A DNA stretch of 64,000 nucleotides from Hyposmocoma kahamanoa (lineage: Eukaryota > Arthropoda > Insecta > Lepidoptera > Cosmopterigidae), in NCBI RefSeq assembly GCF_003589595.1, contig NW_020654080.1, forward strand, positions 10,713,578 to 10,777,577, written 5' to 3'. Positions 13,248-56,200 of the stretch are shown piece by piece; within the stretch, counting starts at the first letter, position 1, and each line of letters starts with the position of its first letter. The notes beneath the pieces were generated by a model. The model made no database searches, was not told the DNA's origin, and worked only from the letters and a program-made list of their open reading frames with translations. Position numbers and translations under genes: made by a program.

Positions 13248-13894
13248 TGTGGAGCAAAATCTGCGTAAGCTCTCGGCCCTCCTTGAGTCTCATAATCAGT
13301 AAACCGTGGGATGGAATTTAGCGTAGTTCACGGACCGCGAGAAGGTAACCCTCATGATTGGTCTTGGACTGCAAGTCATAGATTTCTATCCAATTTCGTC
13401 TTCGCGAATAGCATAGCACTATTTCACATTCGCTTCAGTTTCAATGAGACGAAGATCTTTGGCAATTAAATGATATCCTTTTGTTGTTTTAAAGGTAAAG
13501 GCATAGTTTAACTCGTAACATATCGTCACTGCAAATGCGACGAAAAACTAATAGCAACTAGCGATTTTTAGCATCATTACTACACTTACCGATTCAAATG
13601 CGATTAAAAATATGCTAAAAGTGACATCTAATTTTAAGGAATTACAACTGAACTTTCGATAACGTCTTCAAATTAGGACATTTAAATCAATTTTATATTT
13701 TCTCTAGTCAAGGTAATATGTGAAGAGAAATACACATAACCCTTGCAACGCCTGAACTAGCCGTACTCTAAAGTCATAAACTTAATAAAGTATCAATAAG
13801 TTTCTGTGAAGTATACAATTAAATGAACAATAATTCCTAAATAGCACACAGGATCTAAAAGATATATTGTTAAACTGCCAGTCATGGTATTGCT

Positions 13895-44373
<30,479 letters not shown>

Positions 44374-44479
44374 TGACAGCACAAGTATCACTGACTGACG
44401 TTTTTGTGTTACTAAGTTGCCATAATAAATTCCATAATACTGCAAAATTATACCATCTACTTCTTGGCGTGTCGACTCT

Positions 44480-45010
44480 GACTTTTATATTTGTGAGGAC
44501 AAGTACTTAGCGACTGAAATAATGTTAGCAGAAGCGTTGTACAGGTTCTCGCATGTGCAAGTGTAGAGACACGCAGGGCAGGACAAAAGATGTGCTATTG
44601 TCTAGGGAGAACACCACACGGACATGCGCTCTCCGAGCGGTAACCTCACCCGTGCACGCACTCCTTGCTTCGATCGACTTTGGTCCGCAGCCTATTTAGG
44701 GATTTTTTGCTTTGGTAGATATTTGGTAGATAGAGAGAGTGTCGCCGTGGGGGTATTTCTCCTTCCAGTGACTTATTCGGGCCTGTTTAGTTTCCCCACC
44801 CAGAGGGTATATTTCTTTAATGAAGCTATGGCGACTCTTTAGCCTCTAGAATACTGGCACGTGATGGTGTAATGGGTGCCGCGGGTCAGTCTCTTTTTTG
44901 AAGCGTTTCAGGGGGCTAGCCACGTCTCTACGGACATCCGGAGGGGCAACACCAGCAAATTGGTATATCATACCGATAGGGGTTGGTTTCAGACAGCCAG
45001 TAATAATTCG
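44480..45010 (+). other. GC-richer unassigned segment upstream of Pcyt2
   Basis: It starts about 110 bp upstream of the first Pcyt2 codon and is richer in GC than its surroundings. It contains short open frames with no recognised family. It may be the Pcyt2 promoter and 5' UTR plus an old retroelement piece; the sequence alone does not decide. Confidence 0.35.
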
Positions 45011-45954
45011 ACTTTAATTATGCCATTACAAAAATTTACTTTAGTTATGCATTATTTTAATAATAATATAAAATAACAGCGTTGTTTAGTTTCTTTAGAA
45101 TATGCTAACCGAGGGAATACAACAAAAAATCAGACCAGCGACTTGCTTAGTAACTGATTAGTTCCAGTATCTTTGAATTTTTTATTTAGTCGAAATTATG
45201 AAAAGAAAAAAATCGAAAATTATGTTAATTTACACGTAATTAAGTTGAGAAGTTAACTTCTCAACTAGTTTATAAGGAATAGATATAAGATTAAAGCCCT
45301 TGTATGACGTATAATGACTCCCGCTCAGTACTATAAGGGAGTAGGCAGAGGCTGAAAAACAGCGCTGCACGGTACCATCGCCGTTTCAGCATAACCTGAG
45401 CCTTGCCTATGCCTTTTGTCTCAATTAACTTTTGCTTTTTGACTGCTTTGCTATATATAATTTTTTTAATGTTATTCTGAGACAATAAATTATTTATTTA
45501 TTTATATTTACTTCATTTAATGTCAATAATAATAAGAATAACATATACCATTTCTTCATTTCCAATGAGAAAGAAAGTCTTTCCGAGCTAGTGAGGTGAA
45601 AAAAAATTGTATTACCTGTTAAAGGTAACTTACCAAACAGTTACCATCGATGACATTTAAAAAAACAAACAAACGTTCATTATAAGAATAAACAGGATAA
45701 GATAAAACGTATACCTATGTAGTGGAACAACAAATGACACTATAAAATAATAACGTATATATTTAAGTAAAAAATAATAATAAACTAGCTATTAAATTAA
45801 CATTTTTAGAAATCGAATTACGCAACGTTTATTGAGAACGGTAAAATTTAAGGAAAATGCATTTTTTTAGATTTGTGATAAACAAAGTATCAATAATAAG
45901 TAGTATCAAGTAGTATCAAATAGAAAAAAATTAAAAATTGTACCAGTTACAGTT

Positions 45955-46080
45955 CATTATAATTAGTAATACAAAGATCGAACACTTAGAAAAATTTCCT
46001 TCAATCCGACTGGATTCGAGCCCACGTCTTCCAGCAAATCGTGTCGGACGCTATGTCAACTAAGCCAGTTTATGAAGTAG
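45955..46080 (-). repeat. tRNA-like repeat, TIR-family member
   Basis: TTATAATTAGTAATACAAAG and ATCGAACAC at the left match the family ends at 42019-42114. On the minus strand TGGCTTAGTTGAC (A-box-like) and GGCTCGAATCC (B box) follow. Confidence 0.7.
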
Positions 46081-46162
46081 TATTAATAATTATGACAAAA
46101 TAATGGAGTAATTGGACAAAAATAATTGAGTATCATGGTTGTCAAACATTCAATGAACTTAA

Positions 46163-48246
46163 AAAGTTACACAGTGTTTTATAAACCTCAATTTTGGGAC
46201 ATGCCCTTTTTCTCTGAGATTTCTATAATTTACACTAATGCAAATGCGGGAGTATAACACCAGTGTGACCACGGAAGAAAAAAAACAACGGAAGTGCCTT
46301 AAGCCTCGATTATTATCGGAAGCGATGTCGCCAAAACTCACATATACTTGTTATGAAACGCTACAAAATCTTGATATGGATTGGTCGTAATTCAAACTTA
46401 AAAAGAATTAACAAATCGACTGGGAACTGGCAACCGGTATATTTTGACAACTTTACAGGATGAAGAAAAAAGTTGTTTATGTCATTTATATAGCATATGG
46501 TTTATTAAATAAAAATATGTAGTTTTTAAATGTTTTTATTACGCATGTTATTGAAAACAATGGAATTTTTTGCAACACTGCGGAGTATGAAATAGTTTAA
46601 AATGTTATTAAAAAGTGAAGTCTTTAGAATATTGAGAGTTGCCAGGTCACGGTCGAAATTCTGGATTGTTAATATATTTTAAACTTTACCCTGTTGGCAT
46701 ATCGTTGAAAGTTCAATACCTATTATAACTACTTACGACGTTTTGTTATTTATATTATTATATTGAAATTTCAATCAATGTGCTGCCATCTAGCAGTTCA
46801 TTGTTGAATGACGACGAATTGAAGTTATTTATTTAGTTCTCCAAACCAAAAGCGACCATATTGCAGGAGCGTAAGTTTTACTTTCGTTTCTTGTAACAAA
46901 ATAATTATTATCACGAACAAAAAATTGAAAATTTATTTAAATAAAACTTTCCGATGATATGAAATACCAACACGGGTAATATTTTTTAAGGCTACATTTT
47001 CGAACTCCAAAACAGCACAATAAGGCATTTTTGTAGGATTTTAGAGAACTTGCACGAAAGGATGACGCAACCATACCATACAAGCGGACTGAGCTGAGGT
47101 AGGTCTTTCGAAACCTATAACTGGCACGTGTCGGACGCTAAATAACCACTTTTACTGTATTTACTGTTCTGTGGATGTAACAAATATGTATAGTTTCAGA
47201 GCGAAAATTGAAAATGAGGTAATTTTCGTCCGAAGAAACAACAAAATTCATAGTTTATTATATTTGAAAATTATTGGCCAACCTGACTTAGTAGTTCAAT
47301 AAAACCACAAATGACACTCATTTTAAACTAAATGGCAACGACAAAGGTTCATTTGTTACGGAATTATTTGTTTTTTTCCGTTTTTATTTTTTTCCTTCAA
47401 TAATTACTACTAGATTTTTACCCTAACCACTGCTTTAGCTGTCTTCTATATACACTAAAATTATCATTAACAAATTCCGTTGGTTATTGTGATTATTAGC
47501 CAAAAAACAAATAACGGAAGTTTTCCGGGTTGTGCTGAAAATATGTTTCAACCGACTAAAAAACAAAAGGTTTTTTGTGCGATCTGTACCTGCGTATTCT
47601 TTAATGGTAAAATACTGACTAAAATAAAAAAAAATGATTTCTCTCACCGTCGATTCGTTAGTCTCATTCAAAATTTCTGTTTGGCTTTCATTCACTGCAT
47701 GTCGGTTACAGCTTTTTTTAAACAGAAACAGTATTTAGACATCTGAAATCTCTGAAACCATAGAAGTTCAGTAAGGAAACTGTCTTAAAAACCGTAAAAT
47801 CATTTTTGTGAAAACATTAAAGGCGTTGTCAGTTTTTGGTCAAGAGTGTGATTTGTCCATAAAAATGAATAAAATTGATTACATTTTTTTGTGCTGATTG
47901 GCTTAATTTCATGTAAAAGTCACTTCGCTGCATGAGACGAAAAAATCGGGACAGCAGACGGTATAAAAAAGCTTTTTATTAAATTTGACCAACTCCTGCT
48001 CTCCTAATTATTTCTGCCGGTAAAATAAAATGTTTAAAATAAGTGTCACTTATGGTTTTATCGAACGACTAAATCGGTTGGCCAATAATTTTCAAAAATT
48101 ATAAATTATGGTTTTTTCCTGAAATCTATACATACTTGTCACACCAGTGTTCTACTCTCGCATTTGCATTAGTTCAAAACTATAGGAATCGGGAGGAAAA
48201 AGAGCATGTCACAAAATTGAGGTTTATAGAACATTGTAAGTTACGA
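46163..48246. mobile_element. Inverted repeats of about 105 bp enclosing 2 kb
   Basis: 46163-46268 is the inverse of 48139-48246: both carry CAAAATTGAGGTTTATA and CGCATTTGCATTAGT in the minus/plus sense, respectively. The interior holds a frame at 47480-47746 with CAICTC but no known domain. Its right part (47790-47960) recurs at 57720-57870. Probably a decayed TIR transposon. Confidence 0.55.
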
Positions 48247-49142
48247 TAATTCAAACTCACTTGAATCACTCGACAAACCCGTGTTAATAGGACCACATGG
48301 AATATACGAACTATAGGCCTATAGCAATCTTATCAGTAATAGACAAAATTGTTGAAAAAATTATAGTGAAACAAATGAGTAGTTTTTTAGAACGTTATAA
48401 TATAATTTCCAATTCACAACACGGATTTAGAAAAAATAGAAGTACTAGCACAGCACTGACACAATTTTCAGATTTTATCAATGAGAACCTGGATTGTGGG
48501 AATCAGGTAGTTGCATTGTTCATTGACTATAAAAAAGCCTTCGACACCCTCGACCCTGAAGTGTTACTGAAATCAATGTCTGAATGTGGTATTCGGGGTC
48601 CAATAAACACCTTTTTTAGAAATTATTTGTTCAACAGAACATTATGCGTTTCGGTCGATGGTGTGGTGGGTGAGGAAGCTAAGGTCACGTTGGGCGTTCC
48701 AACTGGCTCCGTGTTCGGCCCAATAGGTTATATTATACACGTCAATAGCGTAAAAAATGTCATTAAAAATTGTTATGTGTTAATGTACGCAGACGACATG
48801 TGTTTGTGTTTCGCATCAAAAAATGCATTAGACATTAAAAAACATATTCAAGACGATTTAGAGAATGTTACGAAATGGGCACACGATAATGGCATTATTA
48901 TAAATATGGCAAAAACCAAATGCGTGCACATTCACTCACCGCATAATGTACAGGCAAAGAAAGTTACGTACAATGACATATCAATAGTCGGACACAATTA
49001 TGAGTGTTTACATAAAAATAAAGTAGGATGTACTTGTACTAATCTAGAATATGTTGAACAATTTAAATATTTAGGTCTCATTATAGAACGTAATTTTAGT
49101 TGGAAAATACATGTTAGTGAAGTGTGTATGAAATTAAATAGA

Positions 49143-49631
49143 TAGATAGATAGATAGATATACACTTTATTGCTCACATACAATAACAAAAACAGTACAT
49201 AGACAACTTAAAACTAATGTGGGCAAAGGCGGTCTTATCGCTAAGAGCGATCTCTTCCAGACAACCTTTGAGGTATAGGAAAGCTAATCTAAGGAGAAGA
49301 GGTAGTGTGCCAAAGTCAGAAACGTATAAGTAGTATAATATATATATATATATCGAATAATAAATAAACAAATAACGGTGTACTAGACTTACATAATATA
49401 TTTGTAAATAATAAAGAAATATATATACCTAAATATACTTATACTTACCAATAAATATATAAATACATGTTGCATACTAGGAACGTTTCAGAAGATAGTT
49501 ACGCAATGCAGTTTTAAAAATAAGGAGCGACTTGGAATGTCGTATTTCAGACGGAAGTTCGTTCCACAATTGTGCAGCCATAATCGTAAAGGAGTTCATG
49601 TAGTATCCTGACCGGGTGAAGGGAGGGACCA
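49143..49631 (-). mobile_element. LINE 3' end inserted into LINE 4, with 8-bp duplications
   Basis: The minus-strand fragment ends in a run of TATC (plus-strand GATA units at 49139-49160) next to ATACACTTTATTGC. It contains GGCGGTCTTATCGCTAAGAG and GATCTCTTCCAGACAACC, typical of a common lepidopteran LINE 3' UTR. TAAATAGA flanks both sides (49135-49142, 49632-49639). Confidence 0.82.
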
Positions 49632-50235
49632 TAAATAGAATGCTTGGTAGGTTTTTTCACTTAAATTGTATATTGGATAAAAAAACATTGTGTATGGTGT
49701 ATTATGCGCTGGCAGACTCGCTAATAAGCTATGGATTAAATGTATATGGTCGGACCTTTGCTAGTTATCTTAAAGGAATCAGAAAGTTACAAATTAGTCT
49801 GATAAAACATTTAGTGTGCAAAAAAGTAATAGAAAAACGTAAACACACAGAGTACAATGACTTATTTAGTTACTGTAGGGTCATGCCTGTAGAAGTTAAG
49901 AGTAGGTATTTGATAGTGTTGGAAAATTACTATAGCGATAATTATAAAGTTAGGCTTAAAAATAAGTACATGACAAAAAGAGTAAGGCAGGGTAAACTAG
50001 TGCAGTTTAAAGCAAATAATTATTATGGAAAAAGATGTACACGCTATTTAGTTCCAAAAATATATAACGACATTGATTGGCTTAGAAATGACACAAAATG
50101 AAGTAAATATGCACTAAAACGTAAGTTAAAGGCGTACCTCTTAAAATAATTTTTATCTTTTATTTAATAAGTTAGTGGTTCAATTGTATAATGTTAAATA
50201 TAGTAAAGTAGGTATTATTAAGTAAGAGTGCACAT

Positions 50236-50267
50236 GTCGCCAACAAACTGCACAGCAGTTTGGCGAC
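50236..50267 (+). other. Stem-loop in the 3' UTR of LINE 4
   Basis: GTCGCCAACAAACTGC pairs with GCAGTTTGGCGAC around a short loop, with one bulge. 3' hairpins of CR1-group LINEs can be recognised by their own reverse transcriptase; that role here is an inference. Confidence 0.7.
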
Positions 50268-50329
50268 TTTTTGTAATAAGTAATACGTTGTAATTTTGAA
50301 TAATAAATAAATTTAAAAAAAAAAAGGAT

Positions 50330-51720
50330 AAAAGACAATAAAAGTCGAAAATTTTAATTTTTAATTAGATCCAAAATAAAAATAACTAGCCAGACTATCG
50401 GGAAAATGCTGCAACGTTATGTTATTTTTACTACTGTTCCGCTAAATGTGCCGATGTTTGTAGAAAACATGAGAAAATGTGCACTAATAAAAATGTATGT
50501 TTTCGCACAAATTAATTTACTGGCAACATCAGAGAATTAAGAGCAGCCCACACATACTATATTCAGCCGCCCACTCATTACTCCGCGCATCCTATCAAAA
50601 TCAATTTCAAATGGGACAAAATAATGTAGATAGTCTGCTTCCTCTGATATAATATCAATTATTGGAAACTAGTTTCCAAAGCTTTTTTCTCGAAATGCTT
50701 AGGTGTTTGAATTGTATCTGTCTTTTACAAGATATTTTTTTCTACTAGGTATTAGTAGGTACTTCATCCGCAAACTCTCGAAAAGATATAAATAATAAAG
50801 TAGGTATATACATTTAAATGTCAAGTTACACATATTTTGCCTACATACAATTTACGTAAGGTATGACACGGTACAAAATGAATTAAGTACTTTTATGTAC
50901 CAAATGTAATTAGAAGTGTATCATGATGTATTGCCAAGCCCACAATTATAATAGTAGTACGTACATACGATACGATTCAATCTAATCGCCGGGCGGCGCT
51001 ACTGCAAACTTAATTGGCTCAAATCGAGTCACGCCACCACGCCACTATGACGAGTGGTCGCGAGACGGCTTCGCTTCGGACTTTGAAACCCGGAACGTTC
51101 AAGCACTACCACACAGAGGTTATTGAAGTTATCGGATGAATTTATCAATGTTACAGGCCTATAACTTTACAGGTCTTGCTGTCATTCAATTATGAATAGT
51201 AGATCTTTCTTATTACTTTTGAATAGTGACCTAAACATAAGTAGGATTACAATCTAATACAAAACTTTGTAATATTATATTTAACTCTTACCAATACAAT
51301 TCGGTTATTATCATCAGTTTTGTTGTAATAAATAAATAAGTAAAAAAAAGACTAATCAGCAAAGGTAGCTATTGTTTACAGCAACAGAATTACAATAATT
51401 ATTTTTTCAATTCTTATGATTTTAAAGTTCGTATTTATGCTGGGTGTAGGCTGCATAAAATAGGATTTTATGCTCTAGTGCAAAAAATAAAAAAACATTA
51501 AATATGTCTGATTGTTGTAATTTTACATTCAATTTTAATTCAATAATCGTTTATTTGTAATATTGTTGTTTAATTTCCTCGCAATCGAAGTGAAAAGCAG
51601 AGTGTATAATTCGTTCATAAAACCCATTTTATCCTCGACTTCAGTATCCAACCTCGCTTCGGGTAAAATGACGCGTTTTATGCGCTGGTTGTACAATGTA
51701 CTATTAATAGGTAACATCAA
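50330..51720. other. Intergenic AT-rich sequence, nothing recognised
   Basis: Short frames only. A GC-richer patch at 50990-51110 has no recognised content. Confidence 0.5.
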
Positions 51721-51724
51721 TTAT

Positions 51725-51850
51725 TTGAGGAGCTTCGTGGTCGATTGGCTTACATGGTGTCGTCATCTCTGAGGTCCCAGGTTCGATTCCCGGCCGGGTT
51801 AGTGTAGAAATTAAGTTTTCTCTGTTGTTTTGCAATATCCATAACACAAG
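51725..51850 (+). repeat. tRNA-derived SINE, family C
   Basis: CGTGGTCGATTGGCTTACATG (A-box region) followed by GAGGTCCCAGGTTCGATTCC (B box) and CGGCCGGGTTAG, the usual head of a lepidopteran tRNA-type SINE. Confidence 0.75.
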
Positions 51851-52415
51851 TGTTTTAGCTACCTACTTACTTTGGGATCAGTGCAACGTATGTGATGTTG
51901 TCTAATATTTATTTGTAGTCTCGTCAAAAAAGTGTCTCCAAGCATCAGTTAATTCCTAAAAAAACTTACACCATTCTTAGAAACATCACGATCGTAGCAA
52001 GTGGAAGACTGTTGTCTCTACCTACCCCTCGGAAAAAGCGCGTGAAGAATACGTAATATACTATATATAGTACTTACATATCGTCTGCTTAAAGGTAAAA
52101 CCACATAAGTGACATTTCCACAAAAAATCTCCAAATCATGTACCAGTTGTAAGAAATTCACCATCTTTCTCCAGATAAAACTCTTAATAAGTTTATAGAT
52201 TTTTTGTTATTGAGATTCACGTGCAGAAAGACAGTGATTTTCTTACCATGGCTATATAAATTAAAGACTTTTTGTGGAAAATGTCACGTATGTGGTTTCA
52301 CCTTTAAAAAGACGATATATATACTTGTAAAAATACACAAACAAAATACTAATATAAATAACGGGCACAATAATGGCAAGTTTTTTGTAAAGAACGGAAG
52401 GGAAAAGGAAATTTG

Positions 52416-52715
52416 ACCTCCACTTCCATCTCACCTGATGGAAAGTGAAGATGATCTCATAGTCACGACGACGTGACGATCAGGTTGATTTTGGCACATG
52501 CACACTTAAATATTTCCTATTCACTCTTGCCTTGAAAAGACCGTGACAGGGAATTCCATCCTATAGCCATTCGCCATGTAAATGGGGAAGCAAAACGCTT
52601 CGTGCGAATTCTTGAAATATCCACAACATAGGGGTGGAACCCCAGTCTAAGTCTAATCCCCCGATGATGGAAAGGCGAAGGCGGAATTAAATCATGCAAT
52701 TCAACTCACACAACA
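52416..52715 (-). mobile_element. 3' end of the LINE 2 family
   Basis: On the minus strand it encodes LIPPSPFHHRG and the following C-terminal residues, then the same 3' UTR (CATCTCACCTGATGGAAAGTG on the plus strand) as 25520-25815. It lies about 200 bp downstream of the Dmc1 poly(A) signal. Confidence 0.82.
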
Positions 52716-52919
52716 GGAAAGGAATTGTCAATGGTACTAACATACTTAAGCACATTTTGAGGTTGTACGTAAGGCTGTATTATTATTTTTCATTAAAAAG
52801 CACGAAGTTAATTCAAATTGTTTACGTATCTAGCGACAAGCTATGTGTATAACACTAGCTCTCTTGTATTCGGTCCGGTCCCTACAGATTGACAAAAACG
52901 TATGACTCAATTTACTGTC

Positions 52920-52925
52920 TTTATT
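52920..52925 (-). terminator. Poly(A) signal of Dmc1
   Basis: AATAAA on the minus strand lies about 28 nt past the DMC1 stop, so the 3' UTR is probably very short. Confidence 0.55.
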
Positions 52926-52953
52926 CAAATATAAAAGAAATGAAATATCTGAA

Positions 52954-53211
52954 CTAATCTTTAGCGTTAGCAACTCCACCGTTAGTTATAGAGAAAGTAG
53001 CCTCACTTTCAGGCAGATCGGGAGAATCGTATATCTTCGCGATCCTGTTCTCGCCTCGGCCCTTTCGTAGAGATATTCTAGTGGTTGAAGCATGAGCGAG
53101 AATGTTCCCTCCAATGGGCTTCTTGGGGTCTGCCTGAAAAGTCAGTGTAGCACCTGGATCCGATGTCATTTGATTTGTTATGAAAACTGCTACGTTGTAT
53201 TCTTCGGAGAT
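52954..53211 (-). CDS. Dmc1: Dmc1 exon 5, L2 region and stop
   Basis: The 258-nt exon encodes residues 255-339: [15 protein letters not shown], the flexible L2 DNA-binding loop, [18 protein letters not shown] and the conserved C-terminal [10 protein letters not shown], ending in TAG at 52954-52956. Confidence 0.96.
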   Translation of the reverse strand: MSEEYNVAVFITNQMTSDPGATLTFQADPKKPIGGNILAHASTTRISLRKGRGENRIAKIYDSPDLPESEATFSITNGGVANAKD

Positions 53212-56200
53212 CTGGAAAAGGATTACGGCTGGAAAATTATGAAATGTCACATGTATTAACATACAATTTTAATACAGGAATATAACATTTGTTCTGAAGA
53301 GTCGCTGTTAAGGAATACACGATGTTGATGAGCATGAGAGTTATAAATTGATTAAAACAAATAGTAATTTCGGTGAGCGCTTTTAGTAGGTTCAATCGTT
53401 ACGGATCTGCAATGCGAAGCGGTTCGAGTAAATTCTACAAGGTTTACATACTCATTGCGATAGATAATTATAACCCTCGTGGTAGAAGAAATGCTTGCCT
53501 GCTGATGGGAGCTATACCTTAAATCAGGGTTTCTTAACCTGGGAGTCCGTGAGGGGTCCATGGTGAGCCTTCCTAACACAATGCATTAATATAACAATTG
53601 GTATACAATATGTTGAGAATATAAAAGGTACTGTTTATATATCTAGATATTTTTAGAGGGGTCCATGATTAGAAAAAGGTTTAGAAACCCTGGCTTAAGT
53701 GGAGATGTGATAACGTTAACGTTACCTCTTGTTTAGGTATGTGTTTTGACGCTGACTTATTCAAAATTACGAAATATTTTCTGCGTATCAAAATATTGTA
53801 TTTTAGTAGGTACCTATTAAATCTAAATATAGAACACGAATTGATGACAGTCGAGTTCATAAGATCTTAGGGCGAAAAGATAAATATGAGGAGACATGAT
53901 AAGAAGGTATCCGGGTTTTTTGAACCCTTGAGTTTTATGATTTGACTTTGACAAAGTGGCTCAATAATTCATGGACACAAAATTCCTACGTAATAAAATG
54001 TATACATAACACTAACAATAACAAGAAGTGGAGTTAACGTTACGCTATAGTTCGTTAATTTACTGCAGCTTTTTTCAAAATAACTAAATACTCACCGACA
54101 TGTAATGGAAATATAATGGAAATACTTAGGTATACGTAGGTATACAAAAAAAAATCGAAATGTCGCCATAATTAAAAAAAAAAAAAAATACATTGCGACA
54201 CCTCCTTACAAGGAGGTGAGGAGGTAAGTTACTTCAGCACATGATAAGCCTTAACTTCTTCGCATTTGTCTTCTTCAATAGACATATATGCATAAGTAAG
54301 GAAAGCTCAGAAGATTTCATTTTAACTTGAAATTGCCTAATGTAAACAGCTTTTTATTTTACTTCGTGTATCGTCAATAAATCATAAAGTGTCGTCTAGA
54401 GCGATTTGAGTGCGACATTATTTACAATAAATTTAAAACTTTTGTCCTTTTCTTGAATTAAGTTTAGTGCAAGTTTGCAAACTTCGGTAACGCCAATCGG
54501 TAAAATACCTTTTGCAGCCTGGACAGCACTTGAGCAAGTTTTTGTTGTCGGTCAGCAAGTTCTCCGCGCCCAGAGAAATCGACTCGAAACAAGGCCATGA
54601 TGGAGTCAATAATCAACAGTTTGAACATCCCTGCTTCTTCATGGAACTTTGCCGCTACGTAGTCTAGTAGTTCTGCCTGCCAATGTTTTTGTAAGTACTT
54701 AAGTAAATATGCACACCTAAGTAAATAAAAACGTTGAGAAAATACCATCATTTCTTGATGGAAAATGAAAGGGACGATAACAAAAATGCTAATAATAGGA
54801 AAGAAAGAAAATGGAGGGTTTGCCCAGCTGTAGGAGATCATTATAAAATTCAATGGCAAATGGTATGAAACTAGTTACCTGATGCTCCGAAGTGTAAGCC
54901 CTAGCATAAAGGACGTTGTCTAGAACTGCGTTTTGATCCAAGTTGAATCGTTCTGCGATGGGCCTCAATCTATCTGGGCGACTGATTATTCGGTTAGGGA
55001 TTTTGTATGATAATTACACTAAGGCTTAATTAAAGCTGTACCTATTATCAGTTTTTGTAAGCTGTGTGAGTGACGTACTGTACAATTAAAAATAAAGTAG
55101 GGACCTACTGGCATCGTACTTCCAGTGTATGGGCGCAGTTTTACAATAGGGAAGATATTTTAATGCTGTAGTATGGGCACAGTGTAAAGAAGATATTGGT
55201 ATACTGTGGTATACGTACGCATTGGATAACGTAACGTAGGTACATCTAGCACAAGACCATAAAGCTTATTTTCCATACACCGACTTGCATTTTCAAGTAT
55301 CTAATTATTAGTAATATTATTGAGTCGGGCACAAAATATTATTAAGTTTGGACTACGTAAATATACTAGTACTCAGAGTAGCCCAAGTGAGATTTTATCG
55401 CCGTCACAACTACATTAGACATAATTAGATAATTAATACTTTCTCCTGTGAATATTTTTACAAGAAACTTAGCAGATAACTGAGGATGTGGCTCACATTA
55501 TAATTTGGTCCATCAACTACCATTGCGGTGTGAACCGCCACCGCCCATGCGTTTGGGGCTATAAATTAAAACCAGACTATCGAAATTCTCGTTGTGGTTG
55601 GTGCGTGTCACCGCCGTTCTACTAACTACATACCTACAGCTACAAATGATATCATCGAATGTCTTTACCCTCGCCAGGAGGTTAGTATTATAAGTCACAC
55701 CACTGGTACATGTTAATAAAAATGGATGTACATTAATTTGCTACTCCGCGAACCTAGTGAAGGTTAACTCGTGTAAAATAACTGCGCTTGTGCTGAATAT
55801 TTTTTCATGCAGTTAATTGTACCACGCTCCCTTCGCTTAAAATTAATAAAATAACACAAGCGCAACTGTAGCTGTAGCTACAAACACAACCACCAAAAAT
55901 ATATCCGACACTTGTTCCGCCTCTGTCTTTCTTCAGAGTTGTTGATGGTTAGAAGCTCGTTCGTAGTACTTCATGTATGCTACTTACTATTCATGTATCT
56001 ATTCTAGCCCTGCCCTGAATAGTCTTAGGCATGCGGATTTCATGTAGTCATAAATTCAACGCCAACCGAACTTATTTATCGCGAGACTCTTCGAGTAATA
56101 ATAGGTCAGTTCGTGTCTCCAAATTGTATCTTTACGACAAGAGCCGTTGCCGAGTAGGTATGCGACACGTCTGGACTCCTACACATCTACAAAGACTCCA

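Larger units (their letters stand above)
48288..50325 (+). mobile_element. CR1-like LINE (LINE 4), interrupted by another insertion
   Basis: 5' truncated just before YRPIAILSVIDK. The reverse transcriptase reads through QHGFRKNRSTSTALTQF, LFIDYKKAFDTLDP, LGVPTGSVFGP and the catalytic YADD (about 48795) to 49140 without a break. After the insertion the same frame continues from 49640 to the stop at 50099-50101. The 3' UTR has a stem-loop (50236-50267), AATAAA and an A-run ending near 50325. Apart from the 5' truncation and the insertion, the remaining frame looks fresh. It lies between Pcyt2 and Dmc1. Confidence 0.9.

Noticed and set aside
54464..54859. A 131-residue protein as a gene by itself
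   Set aside because: It is Dmc1 exon 4 plus intron read-through on both sides.
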